The translations under genes and the position numbers were made by a program. Shown in pieces: positions 12,939-25,405 of a stretch of DNA of 64,000 nucleotides. Each line of letters opens with the position of its first letter. Position 1 is the first letter of the stretch. The notes under the pieces were generated by a model that was not told where the DNA came from, did no database searches, and was given only the letters and a program-made list of their open reading frames with translations. Source of the stretch: Pseudopyrenochaeta lycopersici (Eukaryota; Ascomycota; Dothideomycetes; Pleosporales; Pseudopyrenochaetaceae); the NCBI GenBank assembly GCA_003313425.1, contig NHZP01000005.1, positions 1,612,001-1,676,000 on the forward strand. Direction: 5' to 3'.

Positions 12939-13893
12939 TTATTTTGTTAACACTCCAAAGATGTGTGGAACTGTTTGATGCCATGGCTCATCCGGAGGTT
13001 GCGCAAGATCGATGGTTGTCCATGGTCCAGCGTGCCTAAGAGTGCGTCCTGTATCCCTGCACAATTGACAGCCACCAAGCGCGAAAGGCCAGAAAAGATT
13101 GACGAAAGCTGAAGTCGAGACGTTAGCCCAATCGCAAAAAGTGGCCAAGTTTCTGCGTACCTTGGTAGAGCCTCATATACCAGGGACCTTGCACCTGAAC
13201 ATGCTCATAAAGGTACCAACGTCCACCTTTCTTCAAATAACTATATAGTTCTTTGATATTTTTCTCAGGCTCTGGGATGCTACACAAGCAAAGAATTGTT
13301 ACTATACAATCCACGCTTCCCTTCTCGATCCCCTTCGTATTGCTACGAGCTCTGTCGGTGTCAGCCTCAGAGATAGATTGGATGCCAACGGGCAGGATCT
13401 CGTATACACTGCCAAGCCCTGCATCTTGAACTCGCTGAGTCAATCCTGGATGCGCATCAAGATTTGGTTCAACTCCATAGACTTTTTGAATGACGCCCTC
13501 ACCGCCGCGAGACCTTACGCCGTTCTTCTCCACCGGTATCCTAGCTTTAGCATAGAGGTCAACCCAGTATCCAAGGCCGGGCCCGATATCGAGAACAACT
13601 CCACTGACAGAAGGTGTGACTGGATTGCGGACAACAACAGCATTTTGCACACGTCCTTCCAACAGCGCCGTGATGCGGGGCCCATTGTTTTCTCGTAGTT
13701 GAGGCCCCAAATAAGCCCAGAAAGCGCTGAACCATGCGTCTTGCAACCGTTGCCATGAAAGCAAGACACGATATTCATCAGCGCTGAGGAGACCCTTGAT
13801 TGTTTTGAAAAGGTAAGGGAGCGTGGTGAGCATGAATTGCCAGGGTCCCAAGAGTGACCAAAATAGCTCTATGAGATCCCCAGTCTTGATCAT
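12939..13893 (-). CDS. METTL7-like SAM-dependent methyltransferase
   Basis: Exons are 13893-13161 and 13108-12939 with a 52-bp GT-AG intron, giving 300 residues. Motif I is VVLDIGPGLGYWVDLY, an SAM-binding Gly loop, at about residues 97-112. CIVTILCLCSIPEPEKNI and a LKKGGRWYLYEHV strand follow. The exon 2 tail GCQLCRDTGRTL...VPHIFGV matches the C-terminus of METTL7A/B-type enzymes, which methylate thiols or other small molecules at membranes. The N-terminus is hydrophobic enough (LLGPWQFMLTTLPYLF) to associate with membrane. It converges on the P450 gene, so the two could act on the same metabolite (inference). No lesion is visible. Confidence 0.82.
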
Positions 13894-14849
13894 GCTGCCG
13901 ACTGATAAAGACGGTCTTGATATTGTTTAAGGCGACGCTTTGGACTTCAATCGAAATACTGTTTGAAGGAGGCTTGGATAATTGCAACCTTGCAGCTTAA
14001 GAAAGTGAGATATATATACTCACCCACTAGCGGGACCCTAGGCGGGGGCGCCAAGTCTCTTTCTTTCGGTTAACAGCCAATCAATGTATATTCAACGTTC
14101 TTATGTGATCTCGAACACTGATAATTACAAATATCATCCGAACTTCGCTATGAGATTATTTAATTCACTGTCATATGTACTGCCATAAGGTAGTCAATAT
14201 GAGGATTTCATACTAATTTTGTTATGCATCCCCTCTGTGAACTCCTGAGCGATTTCTTGATGAATGCGCTTGAATGGGTAAAACTACATATGGCCATTCT
14301 TCATCTTGTGATAGATCTATCCGCTTGGGGACCTGAAAATGGCGTAGAAATACTTTTACATCATTGCGAGAGTGTGTCTGCCTTTCTAAGCTTGTGGATG
14401 CCAATGTGCGATAACTCGCGATAGCTCCAACTCAATAATTGAGTACAGGCCAGAACGCCTCACGAAGGCCCTTGGTCCATTATAAAATCCCTGGTAGAGA
14501 AGCGACTCTCGTCGAAATAAGCGCTTATTTTTGACGCACACCCAGTTAACGCTATGGAGCACTTAAATGTACTTCAAAGTTCTCACATCAAGGGTACTGC
14601 TCGCGTAAAATACCGTGCTAGAATTCTCTCCCACCCCCTTAATGCAGTATTCTCAGCTAGCTATGGTAATGGGCCCAGCAGTTACGGAGCGCAAGTGAAG
14701 GGAGTCTTCCCACCCATATCTAGGAAAGTCCGTCACAGCTTACCGGAGTTTTGCTTCTGAGTCTATAACAATTTCTCGTGCTTTCCAACCTTTGTGACCC
14801 ATCACGAAGAATTAATGTCGCAGGGACTCGTCATTTGCCACCCAAATCG
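13894..14849. other. intergenic, upstream of methyltransferase gene
   Basis: This region contains the methyltransferase promoter and otherwise only short unrelated ORFs. No family was recognised. Confidence 0.4.
14011..14018 (-). promoter_or_regulatory. TATA box of methyltransferase gene
   Basis: A TATATATA sequence lies 118-125 bp upstream of the start codon at 13893, a plausible distance for a fungal core promoter. A pair of CGG-containing motifs lies about 25-45 bp further upstream. Confidence 0.45.
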
Positions 14850-15600
14850 CTGTTTCTGACAGAGACCTGAAGAACCAGAGCCATACCCGCCCGAATAGAC
14901 GTAACCTAAGCTCACGTATATTAACCCTCGGGCACCCACCCTTTGCATCACTCAGACAACAACCCTCATAAAAGTGCTAGCTGCTTCACCGCAAGCTTCC
15001 GCTAACCTATCTTGGCTAAGAGCAGCAAGTTGCATGGATGGAATTATTGGATCAGAATCTTCTGCTGCGAGCTGGTCCAATAAAGCAAATGGAAGGCAAA
15101 TGTGCTGCCTAATCACCTAGAATGTGGACAAGTTCCTATTCAAACTGAATGATCTTTGAGAACCATCTGGGTGCAGCATAATAATAGGTGCTGTCTCACC
15201 CGAGACTTCTTCGGCCATGACGATGATTCGGGTTAGCGTCTCAAAACAAGTGTTGTTGAGCAAAACCAACTCAGCTTCAACATGACCATACTACGACCAC
15301 ATCACTAGTTCCCAGCATAAATTGCCAAGAAAATATTTTCGACAAACGGTCGCATAGCGAATGGAAACCATTAATACCCCCGCTAATCTTTAGGTCAACA
15401 CCAATTGGCAGCTCAACTCAGGATTTGCTTCTGGCAATGTTCCTTAGGCAGCTCCGAAGACGAAGGATATTCCGCATAGCAACTTTTCCAACTATATCCA
15501 TACTCCCAGCACCAGGGGTAGAAACAAGGTTTGTGGTAGGCAGCGATGCGAGGCATGATAAAGAGAAAGCGTGCAATTAGGCAGCGTTTGCCCCTTAAGA
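14850..15600 (-). pseudogene. unrecognised decayed coding region
   Basis: On the minus strand, long segments read as ordinary protein in alternating frames. One runs through SCYAEYPSSSELPKEHC. The next contains ELPIGVDLKISGG and NGFHSLCDRLSKIF. The third contains ETLTRIIVMAEEVSGETA and then, past a TAG, LPFALLDQLAAEDSDP. Frame changes and single stops separate them, as expected for an old gene with indels and nonsense changes. I do not recognise the family and cannot give a function. The open stretches could be chance, but their length and composition argue for a remnant. Confidence 0.3.
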
Positions 15601-16414
15601 AAAAGGATTTAAATCATGTTTAAGTAGCACGGGGCGAATTTTCTATGAGTTGCAGAGTCTCAGACTTGTTAAACCGATGGCATGTAGCTTGCCCACTGAC
15701 TAGTGGAATACGTAAACACATACTTATTATGTCAACACTCTAGCTTTCAAAACAGCAAGGAGCCTCAGTAACCACAGCCAGAGTGCGCAACAAAGCGAAC
15801 CATATGCCCGCTTTAGGAGCCGATGAATTCGCTACACAAAAAGGACGACATCGTCAGCCGACGAGATAGAGACACTGCGAAAGTTGTATATCTTGTCGCT
15901 GGGCCTCCACTCTCGGAGGTGCTAGATGTCTTCAGGAAAGGGGAGAGATGTACCATCACATTTCATACTGATTGAAGGGACCAGGTTGACTTGGATGCGA
16001 AACAATCGCTTCCATAACCTCTGGACGCCACGTAGGTATTAGGGTCAGGTTGCGGGGAGATTCTCCCTTACCACGCTAGTTTATGACGGACGGACCTTTA
16101 TTGATTTTCGTCTCCGCAGCCTGGGCTAACACAAAAGTCGACCCGTTGAAGAGGTATTCTACTGCGCCATCGATGTTTATTCGTGCGAAGAGGCTGTGAA
16201 AGCAGCGGCATGAAATTAGGCCGTAAAACATTGGCATTCACGTCTACCTGGGTCAAAGGTTATACCCGGGCTGTATTGCGCAGGCCCATAGGTAGGGGTA
16301 AATATAAGCCTTCACCAAGCACTAGCAGGTTAGGGACGTAGAAGCGGTATAATTGCGTTCGAATGAAGGCGCATTTGGCGAGTTGTTCGAGTGTAGCTTG
16401 TCGCCGAAGATTAC
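15601..16414. other. degraded sequence before the foldback element
   Basis: No gene or repeat was recognised in this stretch up to the TA dinucleotide that borders the foldback element. Confidence 0.4.
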
Positions 16415-16784
16415 TACCGAGGTGGACGGCGTAACGAGCCAGACGGCGTAACGAGCCACTTTTCCCTAGTAAATCTACCAAAATCCTATCTCTATTTCTA
16501 TTTTTCTAGCTTCTTTTAATACATAAAATAAAAAAGTCTTAATATTAAAAATATATTTTAAAAGTAGCTTTATAAATCTAGTTAATTATAATATTAAAAA
16601 TAAATTATTTCAAAAATATACTAATTTTTAATAAAAATAAATAATATATTTTATAAATTTTTTTTAATATAGCTTTAAAGCTTATATTATAGATTCTTAG
16701 TTTTAAATAGCTAGGTAAATATATAGATTATCTATAATAATATACTTATATAAACTTTTCTCTTAATAAAAGTTTCTATGTAAC

Positions 16785-16959
16785 TGTCAGAATTTAATGA
16801 ATCTTTTTGGTCATGATCGTTGATCAGAATTTATTGTATTTTCGTTGGTTCTGTTTTCTCTCCTTTTTAAACACAGACCTGATACATCGATGATACATAG
16901 GTGATACCGTCCACGATGCAGTATTCGTATACTTCAGTTTTTATGCCTCTTATCTAACA
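16785..16959 (-). repeat. copia 3' LTR
   Basis: This 175-bp LTR with TG...CA termini differs from the other LTR at six positions, all of the CpA/TpG versus TpA type. Here only the last difference (TAACA versus TGACA end) is in the mutated state. Confidence 0.9.
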
Positions 16960-17388
16960 CACCCCCTTAGCTTAGAGTGATCTTCTAAGCTACCACTAAC
17001 CTATATCTTATGCGATTATCAGATCCTCTATTTAAGTCTGTATGTCTTCGAGTTTTAACTCTTTTGCTAAGGCCGGTTTCTTGTTTACCAGTCCTAATTA
17101 ATTAAGAAAGTTCTCCTATTTGTTTAAGGGCAGCGCTTTAGTAAGTCTGTCTGCTAGCATTTGCGAGGACGCTACGTATTTAACTTGAATTCGTCCCAGC
17201 AATACTTCTTGTCGTAGCCAGTAGTTATAGATGTCTATATGTCGAAGTTTAGTTTAAAGTTTTGCAATCTCTTCCGTAACAAGTCGAATTGTCTGTGTAT
17301 TGTCGCATTAAATTGTAATAGTCGACTCCGGCAATAATACCTAGAGCTCCTTAAGAAGTCGCGAGGTAAAGATAGCTTCCTTTGCTAC

Positions 17389-20300
17389 TTAGGAGAGTGC
17401 GAGCAGTTCTGCTTCAGTCGTTGAGGTAGTGACCGTGTCCTGTTTACTTGCTCTCCAGGTAACAAGACCACCAAATAGCTTAATTACATAACCTTGCGAA
17501 CTCTTTCTATCGACTGTATTATCGCCAAATAATGCGTCGCTGGCTACTTCAAGCTTGTCGCCTCCTCCCAATTAGAGTGCTCTTAATTTTGTCGCTGCAA
17601 GGTAGAGCAGGACTCTGTCAGCAGCCTCCTAATGCTCTGTTCCAGGGTTAACGAGGAAGCGTGTAAGGCGCGATGTTGCGAAGGCTATATCTGGTCGTGT
17701 TGTAACAGCAGCAAATAGTAAGGAACCAATCTTACGCTGGTATTTATTGACTTCTGAAGGTGATGCTAATCCCTCGCGTGGCTAGAGTTCAACGCTTGCC
17801 ATTAGGGTATCATGTCAGACATCTTTCCTATCTGCAAGTCTGCTAATTTTGTTAGCATAGGCTAACTGGGAGAGTTGAATTAATTATTATTCTCAGTCTC
17901 TGATAACTTCAACGCCAAGGAACCATTGCAGGTCTTCTCCACCTGTGAAGGTGTATCTTTCTTAAAGAGCCTTAATAGCTTGTTAAGCTTCTACCTCCTT
18001 CTTCTGGTGATAGGCTAAGATAATGTCATCAACGTAAAAGAAGATGATAATGCCATCCTTAATCATGCAGCAGGCCTCATGTAGCACTTGTTTGAAGCCT
18101 AGTTTGGTGAGGGTTAAGACGAATTCTTTCTGCCATAGGAGCGGTGAAATTCGAAGACCGTAAAGTGCCTTTTTAAGCTTAAGGATTGTTCCAGGCTTCT
18201 GGTATCCTCGTGGCATTCTTATATAGATTTCTCTATCTATAGTTGCATGCACGAATGCGTTAGTAACGTCGTACTGTTTGAGTTCAAGGTTGAACTTGGC
18301 AGCGATTGCTATAAGCATTCGAAAAGACCTGCTGGCTAAAGTAGCTGCGTATGTGTCTTGTGACGTGATGTTTCGTTACTGATCGCCGCAAACGACCAGT
18401 CGTGCTTTGCATTTAATAAGGCGATAGTGTTTGTCTAATTTGTAGGTATACACCCACATGCAGTCTAATATTTGGTGACCTTTCCGTTTAATGGGAGTGA
18501 TTGGCACTTCAGCCTAGGACTTCATTTGTTCATAGCTCCTTAGGTGTTCTTGTTCTGCTTCCTTGAACATTTCGTACAGAGGATAATCTTTAAGCTTTGA
18601 GTAAGTCGTCGGCAGAGGTGGCAATTAGTTTTGGTGAGGCTTCACCCCCTTTGCCAGCATTCTCTTTAGCTGTGCCTTGTTAATGAGCTTGCCTTCGTGT
18701 TCCTCTACGTGCCCTGCTTAAGTGCCGGCTATAAATGCTGCTGCCTATAGTTCTGTTTTTGACGAGCCCTGTGTCGTTATACTATTAGCTTCAAGTTCGT
18801 TGGTCTACGCCTAGCTAAGGAGAGCTACAGGTGGCGGAGTGTCTGGCGGCGTTAGGTATGAGTCCATCGCTTTTCTACTTCGGCAACCTCTTGACTTTTA
18901 ACCTTGTAGACTTGAACTCTCTCCCATTATTGTATCGTCTTCGTAGAACGACCTAGTCTCAGGCTGTTCCTGTCGCGGTGGTGTAGGCAGTTCAATCGTT
19001 TTCACCCACATTGCAATCTCCTGCAGGGTGTTGTGCATAAGGTTGTCTATGAGGTCTTCTGTTTTGCCGCTAAACACTACGCTTTCGTCGAAGACTACGT
19101 CTCTTGTGCTGATAACTTTAGCTAGTGACGGGATCTAAACGCAGTAGATGTTTATAGATTGATAGCTAATAAGATAGCCAATCCAAGCCTTTAGATCCAA
19201 GCGTTGCAGTCGCGACTTTCCTTAGTAGGTATCGTCGGTCATTACAAATGCCTTGCAGCCATATGCTTTAAGATGAGCTTGGTTTAGTTTCCGTGGTCTA
19301 GTGACGATACTATTTATAGCAGCGACCCTTATAAAGAATACCTCGTATAGGCTTTTCCAGCAGTTTAAGTAGTTCAGCGTTCTATTGTACAGGTATACTG
19401 CCGCTCTTGTGATTTCTAGCTATAGTTCCCAGGGAAGATTAGCATCCAGTCGTATCGTGCGTGCCTTTTCTTTTATTACACCCCTTGAGCGTTCTCCTCC
19501 GCCATTCTGTGATTAGGTATTAGGAGCAGAAGGCTCGACCTTTATGCCTTTAGACGTGCACCATCTCTTAACTTCTGGCTTAACAGTTACTATCTTGTTA
19601 TCCGTCTTAATCACTTTTACAGAAATATTAAACTACGTATAGAGGAAGTAAGTGAAATTATCTAGTAACCGAATAATAGATCGTGCTGGTCTGTTGTCGG
19701 TAAAGTAGAGATCCCAGTTATATGCCGAGAATCGGTCAGTGATAAGCATTTGGCTCTTTTCCTTTAAGTAGCTCCCCACTTCGTAGTCGTGAAAGTCGAT
19801 CGCGATTTGTTCTCCCGGTCCTTCTTCGCTCAGTCAAGGTTCTCTGCGGATCCTGCGCTTTAATTTGGCTCTCCTACATGCGTCGCACTCGACTGTAGTG
19901 ACGCCTTTAATGCGCACCCCCTCAGATTGTTGGACGAGGTGTTCGATCACTGCGGGCCCTGGATGCCCTAGGCGCTTATGCCATAGTATCGCACTTACTC
20001 TTTGTGGCGACTGCTTAGTTCGAGAGTTGAATCGGGTGTGAAAGGCACTGTCGTTTGCATCTGATTGCTCGAGTACCCATTAGTTGTGTGCTTCCGTCAG
20101 GTATGCGATAATAGAGTTGTCCCATCTCTTTAACAACGTAGGTTTATTCTTATTATCCTACCAAATTCTTTGTTGTCTGAGTAGTCTAAATAAGACGAGG
20201 TTGCATAGAATCTTCGGGCAGAAGGCAACGTTCTCTAATCGGAGTATCTCTGTGCCATATAGTGACTTAACTTTAATATGTACGGTGCTATACCCTTTAA

Positions 20301-20770
20301 TCCATATTCGTGCGTCGCCTGTCCACACGCAGTCACCAGGGATAGGTAGACGGAGGTGAGTTAGGCGTTGCGCCATGTTGCAGATGTGTATTGTCGCGCC
20401 CGAATCGAGGATGAATGCATTCTTTAGCGGATACGGTTAGTTCTTTATTAAGAACACTGACGCGGTATACGCGGCTTCGATTGTTAATATAACTCTTCCT
20501 TCTAGTTAATCTTTTAAGACTTCAGGTGTTAGTGTTTGCGAATTCTTAATCAGCGGCGTCTTTAATCGTTGGCGCTTTAAGTCTAATAATTTAATTAGCT
20601 CTGGGTTATACTTTCTTTTGTACTCAACGAGTTTAGCTATCCTTAAATCTGGTGTAAACCACGCAGGTGCCCTATCTTCGTTTAGATAGAAATAATCAAA
20701 AAGATTGTGGCGCTGTTCACAAGCATAGCATTTTATGCCTTTAACTGCCGCCGTATCTTCTAGAGAGGAA
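17389..20770 (-). pseudogene. copia gag-pol polyprotein remnant
   Basis: Recognisable pieces on the minus strand are as follows. A gag knuckle-like segment CYACEQRHNLFDYF lies near 20,720. The integrase HHCC zinc site (WHKRLGHPG ... CDAC) lies near 19,870-20,000, followed by core Asp residues in AIDFHDY and IKTDNK. The reverse transcriptase segment 17,983-18,318 has YDVTNAFVHA and FFYVDDI, the catalytic Asp pair. The RNase H segment 17,389-17,571 has SDALFGDN and STTEAELLALS. Stops interrupt between and within these domains. All are diagnostic of RVT_2-type Ty1/copia polyproteins. It cannot make a functional product. Confidence 0.9.
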
Positions 20771-21868
20771 TGCTTAGATCTGGTGCTGCTTTACCCAAAT
20801 TTGCGTTTTCCCCGTGTTCTACTATAGTTCTTGCCCCGTAAGGCTGATAATGCTTCTTCAGCTACACTAGAGGCGTCCCTCTGTGCGCCCTGGTTAGATT
20901 CACCGCCAGCGGGGTATGCAGCGTCTCTAGCAGCGAAAGCGCTCTTCTGCTTACCCTTTTATAGGTAGGAGCGGCTTATATGCTCCCGGAAGAGTTTTAT
21001 TATTTCTTTTCTGTTATAGTCTGGGTCACCTCTGGCCACCTGGCTAGAGAAGGCAGTCACCCACATAGGTGCTACCTTTTCTACTGCCGACAAGAAATCT
21101 TCTATAATGTCGTCATTATGTTGTACCTCCGCGACTCCTTCGGTCTCAGCGTTAGTTACTGCTCAATCGTATTTAGCAAGCCAGATATCCCAGTTTACTG
21201 GGGTCCTTATTAGCTTCAATGCATTGTGATATCTTGTTCGTGCTCGTTGGCGTTCTTCGAGTGGGTTGATTCCTACTGTCCTTCGGATATCAATAATCTA
21301 TCGGCGAATCGTGGTACTAGGGAGGCAGTAGTTGCGCTGAATGTGCGCTAATACTGTGCTCTGAATGTGCGTTGCAAGTAACTAATAGTTAGCCCGTTCT
21401 CTGTTGTATTTCTTCTCGTCAATCTTGTAGGCTTCGAGCTGTACCTTGTAGTCGTCTCAATCGGCCTTGTATATTTCCTAGCTTTTAGGTGATAAGTCCG
21501 ATAGTTTCGTTAGTGTAGCTGGAGTTGCATTGGTTCGGGACAGGTTTGATCTTATTGGCTGGCTTGATGATGCAACCCGGTTACCCTGAGAGTTTGACGA
21601 CGCGCTGGGTGCCGGTCGTTAGACTACAGCTGGTACGTAGTTAGCTAATCGTAGTAGGACTGGGGGGATCGGTTCCAGCAAAGGTTCTCTAGTTCTATTA
21701 GGGTCTGCGATTACCTATACGTCGTAGAACTCTGCTTTTGCTTTGAGTTGTAGTAACTATAGCGTGTAGTTCGTGTAGTTAGTGAGGATGATCGTAGCGT
21801 CGCGTACGCCGGTAATATTTGCGTGAGATATAGTCCTCGCTCGTTATAGGGTCAGTAAGACTCTTAAT

Positions 21869-22043
21869 TGTTAGAATTTAATAAATCTTTTTAGTTATGA
21901 TCGTTGATCAGAATTTATTGTATTTTCGTTAGTTCTGTTTTCTCTCCTTTTTAAACACAGACCTGATACATCGATGATACATAGGTGATACCGTCCACGA
22001 TGCAGTATTCGTATACTTCAGTTTTTATGCCTCTTATCTGACA
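21869..22043 (-). repeat. copia 5' LTR
   Basis: This 175-bp LTR begins TGTTAG and ends TCTGACA. Five of the six differences from the other LTR are TpA here and CpA/TpG there, so this copy took more RIP-like hits. Confidence 0.9.
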
Positions 22044-22373
22044 GTAACTTTATTAAATATAGTATAACATTATAAATAAATTATATATTTATTTAGTTAT
22101 TTAAAACTAAGAATCTATAATATAAGCTTTAAAGCTATATTAAAAAAAATTTATAAAATATATTATTTATTTTTATTAAAAATTAGTATATTTTTTAAAT
22201 AATTTATTTTTAATATTATAATTAACTAGATTTATAAAGCTACTTTTAAAATATATTTTTAATATTAAGACTTTTTTATTTTATGTATTAAAAGAAGCTA
22301 GAAAAATAGAAATAGAGATAGGATTTTGGCAGATTTACTAGGGAAAAGTGGCTCGTTACGCCGTCCACCTCGG

Positions 22374-22856
22374 TAACCCTACCGATCACATTCCACGACC
22401 ATTCGTCTGTCTCCGACGGTTTGGATCTAGATCGAAGATTCAGTAGTTTAGACGGCGTGGGGATATTAAATCAACGGCTAGAATTGACGTCCGTATAGTT
22501 GCAGTCAGTCCAACAGCCTGCTCATGCAGCGTCATGATAACTATGCACAATTGTTTTAGTCGGATCGCTAGTAAGCATTGTCCTTGGCAACACGAGAAAG
22601 GCTTGCGCAATCTCACGACTAAATCATTCTTTAGTGTTCGCCACTTTTACTAACCAGAGAATACCCAATGAAAGCGTATCTGTGAAATCAAACAAGACCA
22701 CGTCGCATTGTGTTCCCGTCTGGAACTTGACTCAACCACCACCATATCTTATCCAAACCACTCCAATCTCTACAAATAGCCCCATCTCCACAATAAATCC
22801 TTATCACAGGGTGAGTTTCGAAGTGCCTCGCCCATACCCTTACTTGGCGATGACTA
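22374..22856. other. spacer between foldback element and SDR remnant
   Basis: No convincing gene is visible. The region probably held the promoter of the SDR gene that follows. Confidence 0.4.
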
Positions 22857-23740
22857 ATGAAACGTGTGGCGAACGGATGCTCGACGGGCAGTGCCGGTCA
22901 TGCGCTCGCTCCCGAATTTATCTCCAAGGGAATGAGAGCGTTCGCAACCGCTCGGTCTACGAAGATTTTGTCTGGCCTTGAAGAAAATGGCGTTGAGGTT
23001 TTCAATTTGGACATCACCGACCCTGACAGCATAGCTGCCTTGAAAGCTGGGATTCATACACACACTGGTGGCAAGCTGGACATTCTGTTCAACGCAGGGT
23101 CAAGTAAGCTCCACTGGACTCATCCATCTTTGGACACTTTTTGAGCGCAGACAAGATGCCTGCTTACTTCTGTTTAGTGTAGGAGGCTCCTGCTATAGAG
23201 GCCGATCCAACTCGCGTTCGTGCCATGTTCAACGCGAATGTTTTCGGGGTCTTTGACATGGTTTCCGTGTTTACTCCATTTCTCTTGGCCGCGGTTGGAG
23301 ATGCATCTCGCCCTCAAATTATCATCAACACGTCATCGCTTCTTGCTGTAATGCCCTACCCATTCTCCTCCGCGTACAACGCAACCAAAGCCGCAGTCGC
23401 ATCATACTCTGACACGCTCCGACTTGAGCTAGGGCCCCTTGGCATCAAAGTTAGCTCGCTATATAAGGGTTTCCTATTGACAGGTATATCTAGCTTTGAA
23501 TTTAATACGCTTTGAACCGAATAGCCTTTACGCCAATGTCGAAGCAGGTATCAAGAAACGGAACCAGAACCACCAAATCAGTGGCATGAAGGCTGATTAG
23601 TTTGCAAAAGGTGGCTGGTGAGATTGTAGGTAAGAATCATGGTGCCGGACGAGGCGAATATATTTGGAAAGGTTCTAAGTCTACACTCGTCTGGTTGCTG
23701 AATACTGTGGGCTAGAAGAAGATCTTTAATGGTTCCTCCG
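22857..23740 (+). pseudogene. short-chain dehydrogenase/reductase (AYR1-like), broken
   Basis: The first part has the Rossmann Gly motif GCSTGSAGHALA and, in LDILFNAGS, the NAG motif with one Asn fewer than usual. A GT-AG intron is likely near 23,106-23,191. The second part has NANVFGVFDMV, the catalytic Ser in NTSSLLAV and Tyr-Lys in YNATKAA. The tail continues past a stop as GRGEYIWKGSK and LVWLLNTVG, with TAG where Trp (G*KKIFNG) and probably Gln (AD*FAKG) are expected. The start is also abnormal because the usual N-terminal strand is out of frame. The family includes 1-acyldihydroxyacetone-phosphate reductases. The stops are of the C-to-T/G-to-A class. A gene beside a RIP-hit transposon decaying this way is consistent with mutation leakage (inference). 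Confidence 0.8.
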
Positions 23741-25405
23741 AGAAAGAAATCAGGTTCAACGCAGAATTAAAAAAAATGGCGTCGCTGAAAAGGGGCGTAT
23801 TTCTGTGGCAAGAGAAAATTACGAGATTTAAGTAATTAGAATTATATTTTGTGGAATTAGAATACCTTTGTCTCGCGGTATTTATATGTTTGATAACTTA
23901 GTTCGAATGGGAGATACTAATGTGAGGACCAGACAGGAACTTAAGGTTTTAAAATGCCTCACAAGCGAGCGCCACAGTCCAAAATACACTAAAAATCTCA
24001 AAACATTATCTTCTAGATCTCAACGTTAACATTTTAAAAAAGCTACAAACTTAATGATAGCTTCTTATACTAGTTTTAAAGTATTTTATAACTTCTTGAA
24101 CTACAAACTCTAAGGATTCTTTAGATAAGATATTTTATCCTTAATTTATACTACTTCCACTTCATCTTACACATTGCGTAATACTTCATTTTAATGAAGG
24201 TATGTTTAAGTTTATAGAATGTTTAATATTACTAATGTTGAGATCTAGGAGACGATTTTTTGAGATTTTTGATGTGCTTGGGACTGCGGTGCTCGCGTAT
24301 GAGGCACGTTTATTTCAAATGAAAGCGTTGTTCGACATCGCGATGCAATGCGGGACTAAGAGCTGCTGCCAGAGTATCTAAGCTGCCAGCACCAGGAGAC
24401 AATATGTACTCATCTCCTTTTAATCAATGGTTTATTTATGAACCTTTAATTAATTATTTGTACTGTTTACCAGATTATCTGGACCAGTGGGGCATAAAAA
24501 TGTGTAGAGCTTGGCTCTGAATTAAGCAGCTAATCTGATCAAGTCGTCAACAAGTTCTCCTGGAATATTTATCGGGGCATTTGAACACTAAAAGATTTAG
24601 AATACTACGATAGATGTACTTTGGTTCATATCGAAATAATTAGTATTAGCAGATAGCCATAGGGAATTTATACATCCCTGCTCTATAATAGATCCTCATT
24701 TCTGGACCGTGAGTATTAATGAAATGATCAAGGGGAAGGACTATCTTCATTACATCAGCTTGCTCAGTCTGATGCCCTGTGACGAGTCAACTGGTACAAA
24801 AGCACACTCTTCATGCAGGATGTGGCATAGAGTATGATTCAGTATTGTAACACGGGATATAAAATATATCTATGGTAGTGAAGCAGGGGATTAAGGTATC
24901 ATTTGCGGTATGTGGATGAAAATGCCTACACAGAAGGATTCAGAGATCCTAATGCTTCTAAGCGATGTTGGAGGACTGTACATAAAGTCTCATCGCTGAC
25001 CGATCTATTAGGAGCTACGGGACGTATCAATAAGACATATGCTCGCAGTCTGTTTGGCGTCACATTGTGAAGTTGTGGATGCAGTCAAAGATGTGAGTGC
25101 AAAATTGATATAAAAGGTGCATTAATTGTTCGGCAGAACGTGCTTCAGTCCAGAGCGTCGTGTGTAAGCCGTTGGAAACATAATAGAACCGAATCGGGGA
25201 CGATAGGATAGAAGCGAAACTTAAAATGATTGAATAGCACTCAGGACTGGAAAGATCATTAAATTACAGCAATTACGGTTACCAAACGCAAAACCTGAGC
25301 TTATCAGCACTGTCTAAACAATAATCCCGCGAGGCTGGTAGTCAGTGAATCAACCCACATTCTAGCATCATGTGCTTCTTTCAGTCCTATAATAGCTCCC
25401 CATAA
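23741..25405. other. AT-rich intergenic region
   Basis: This 1.7-kb AT-rich stretch with dense stops has no recognisable protein fragment. Confidence 0.45.

Larger units (their letters stand above)
16785..22043 (-). mobile_element. Ty1/copia LTR retrotransposon, nested, inactive
   Basis: The 5,259-bp element has two 175-bp LTRs and a perfect 5-bp target duplication GTAAC (16780-16784 and 22044-22048). Coding order on the minus strand is gag zinc-knuckle region, integrase, reverse transcriptase, RNase H, which is the copia order. A polypurine tract (AAGGGGGTG) abuts the 3' LTR. It sits inside the foldback element and so is the younger insertion. Internal frames are broken by many TAG/TAA codons. 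Confidence 0.93.
16417..22373. mobile_element. foldback/MITE element with long inverted arms, split by copia
   Basis: The left end reads CCGAGGTGGACGGCGTAACG and the right end is its reverse complement; TA dinucleotides (16415-16416 and 22374-22375) flank both. The inverted arms are over 300 bp, very AT-rich inside, and match almost to the point where a retrotransposon interrupts them. Without that insert the element is about 690 bp and nearly a perfect palindrome. TA target duplication suggests a Tc1/mariner-type MITE. The left arm alone carries a 17-bp duplication (GACGGCGTAACGAGCC region, about 16426-16459). No transposase of its own is present. Confidence 0.8.
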
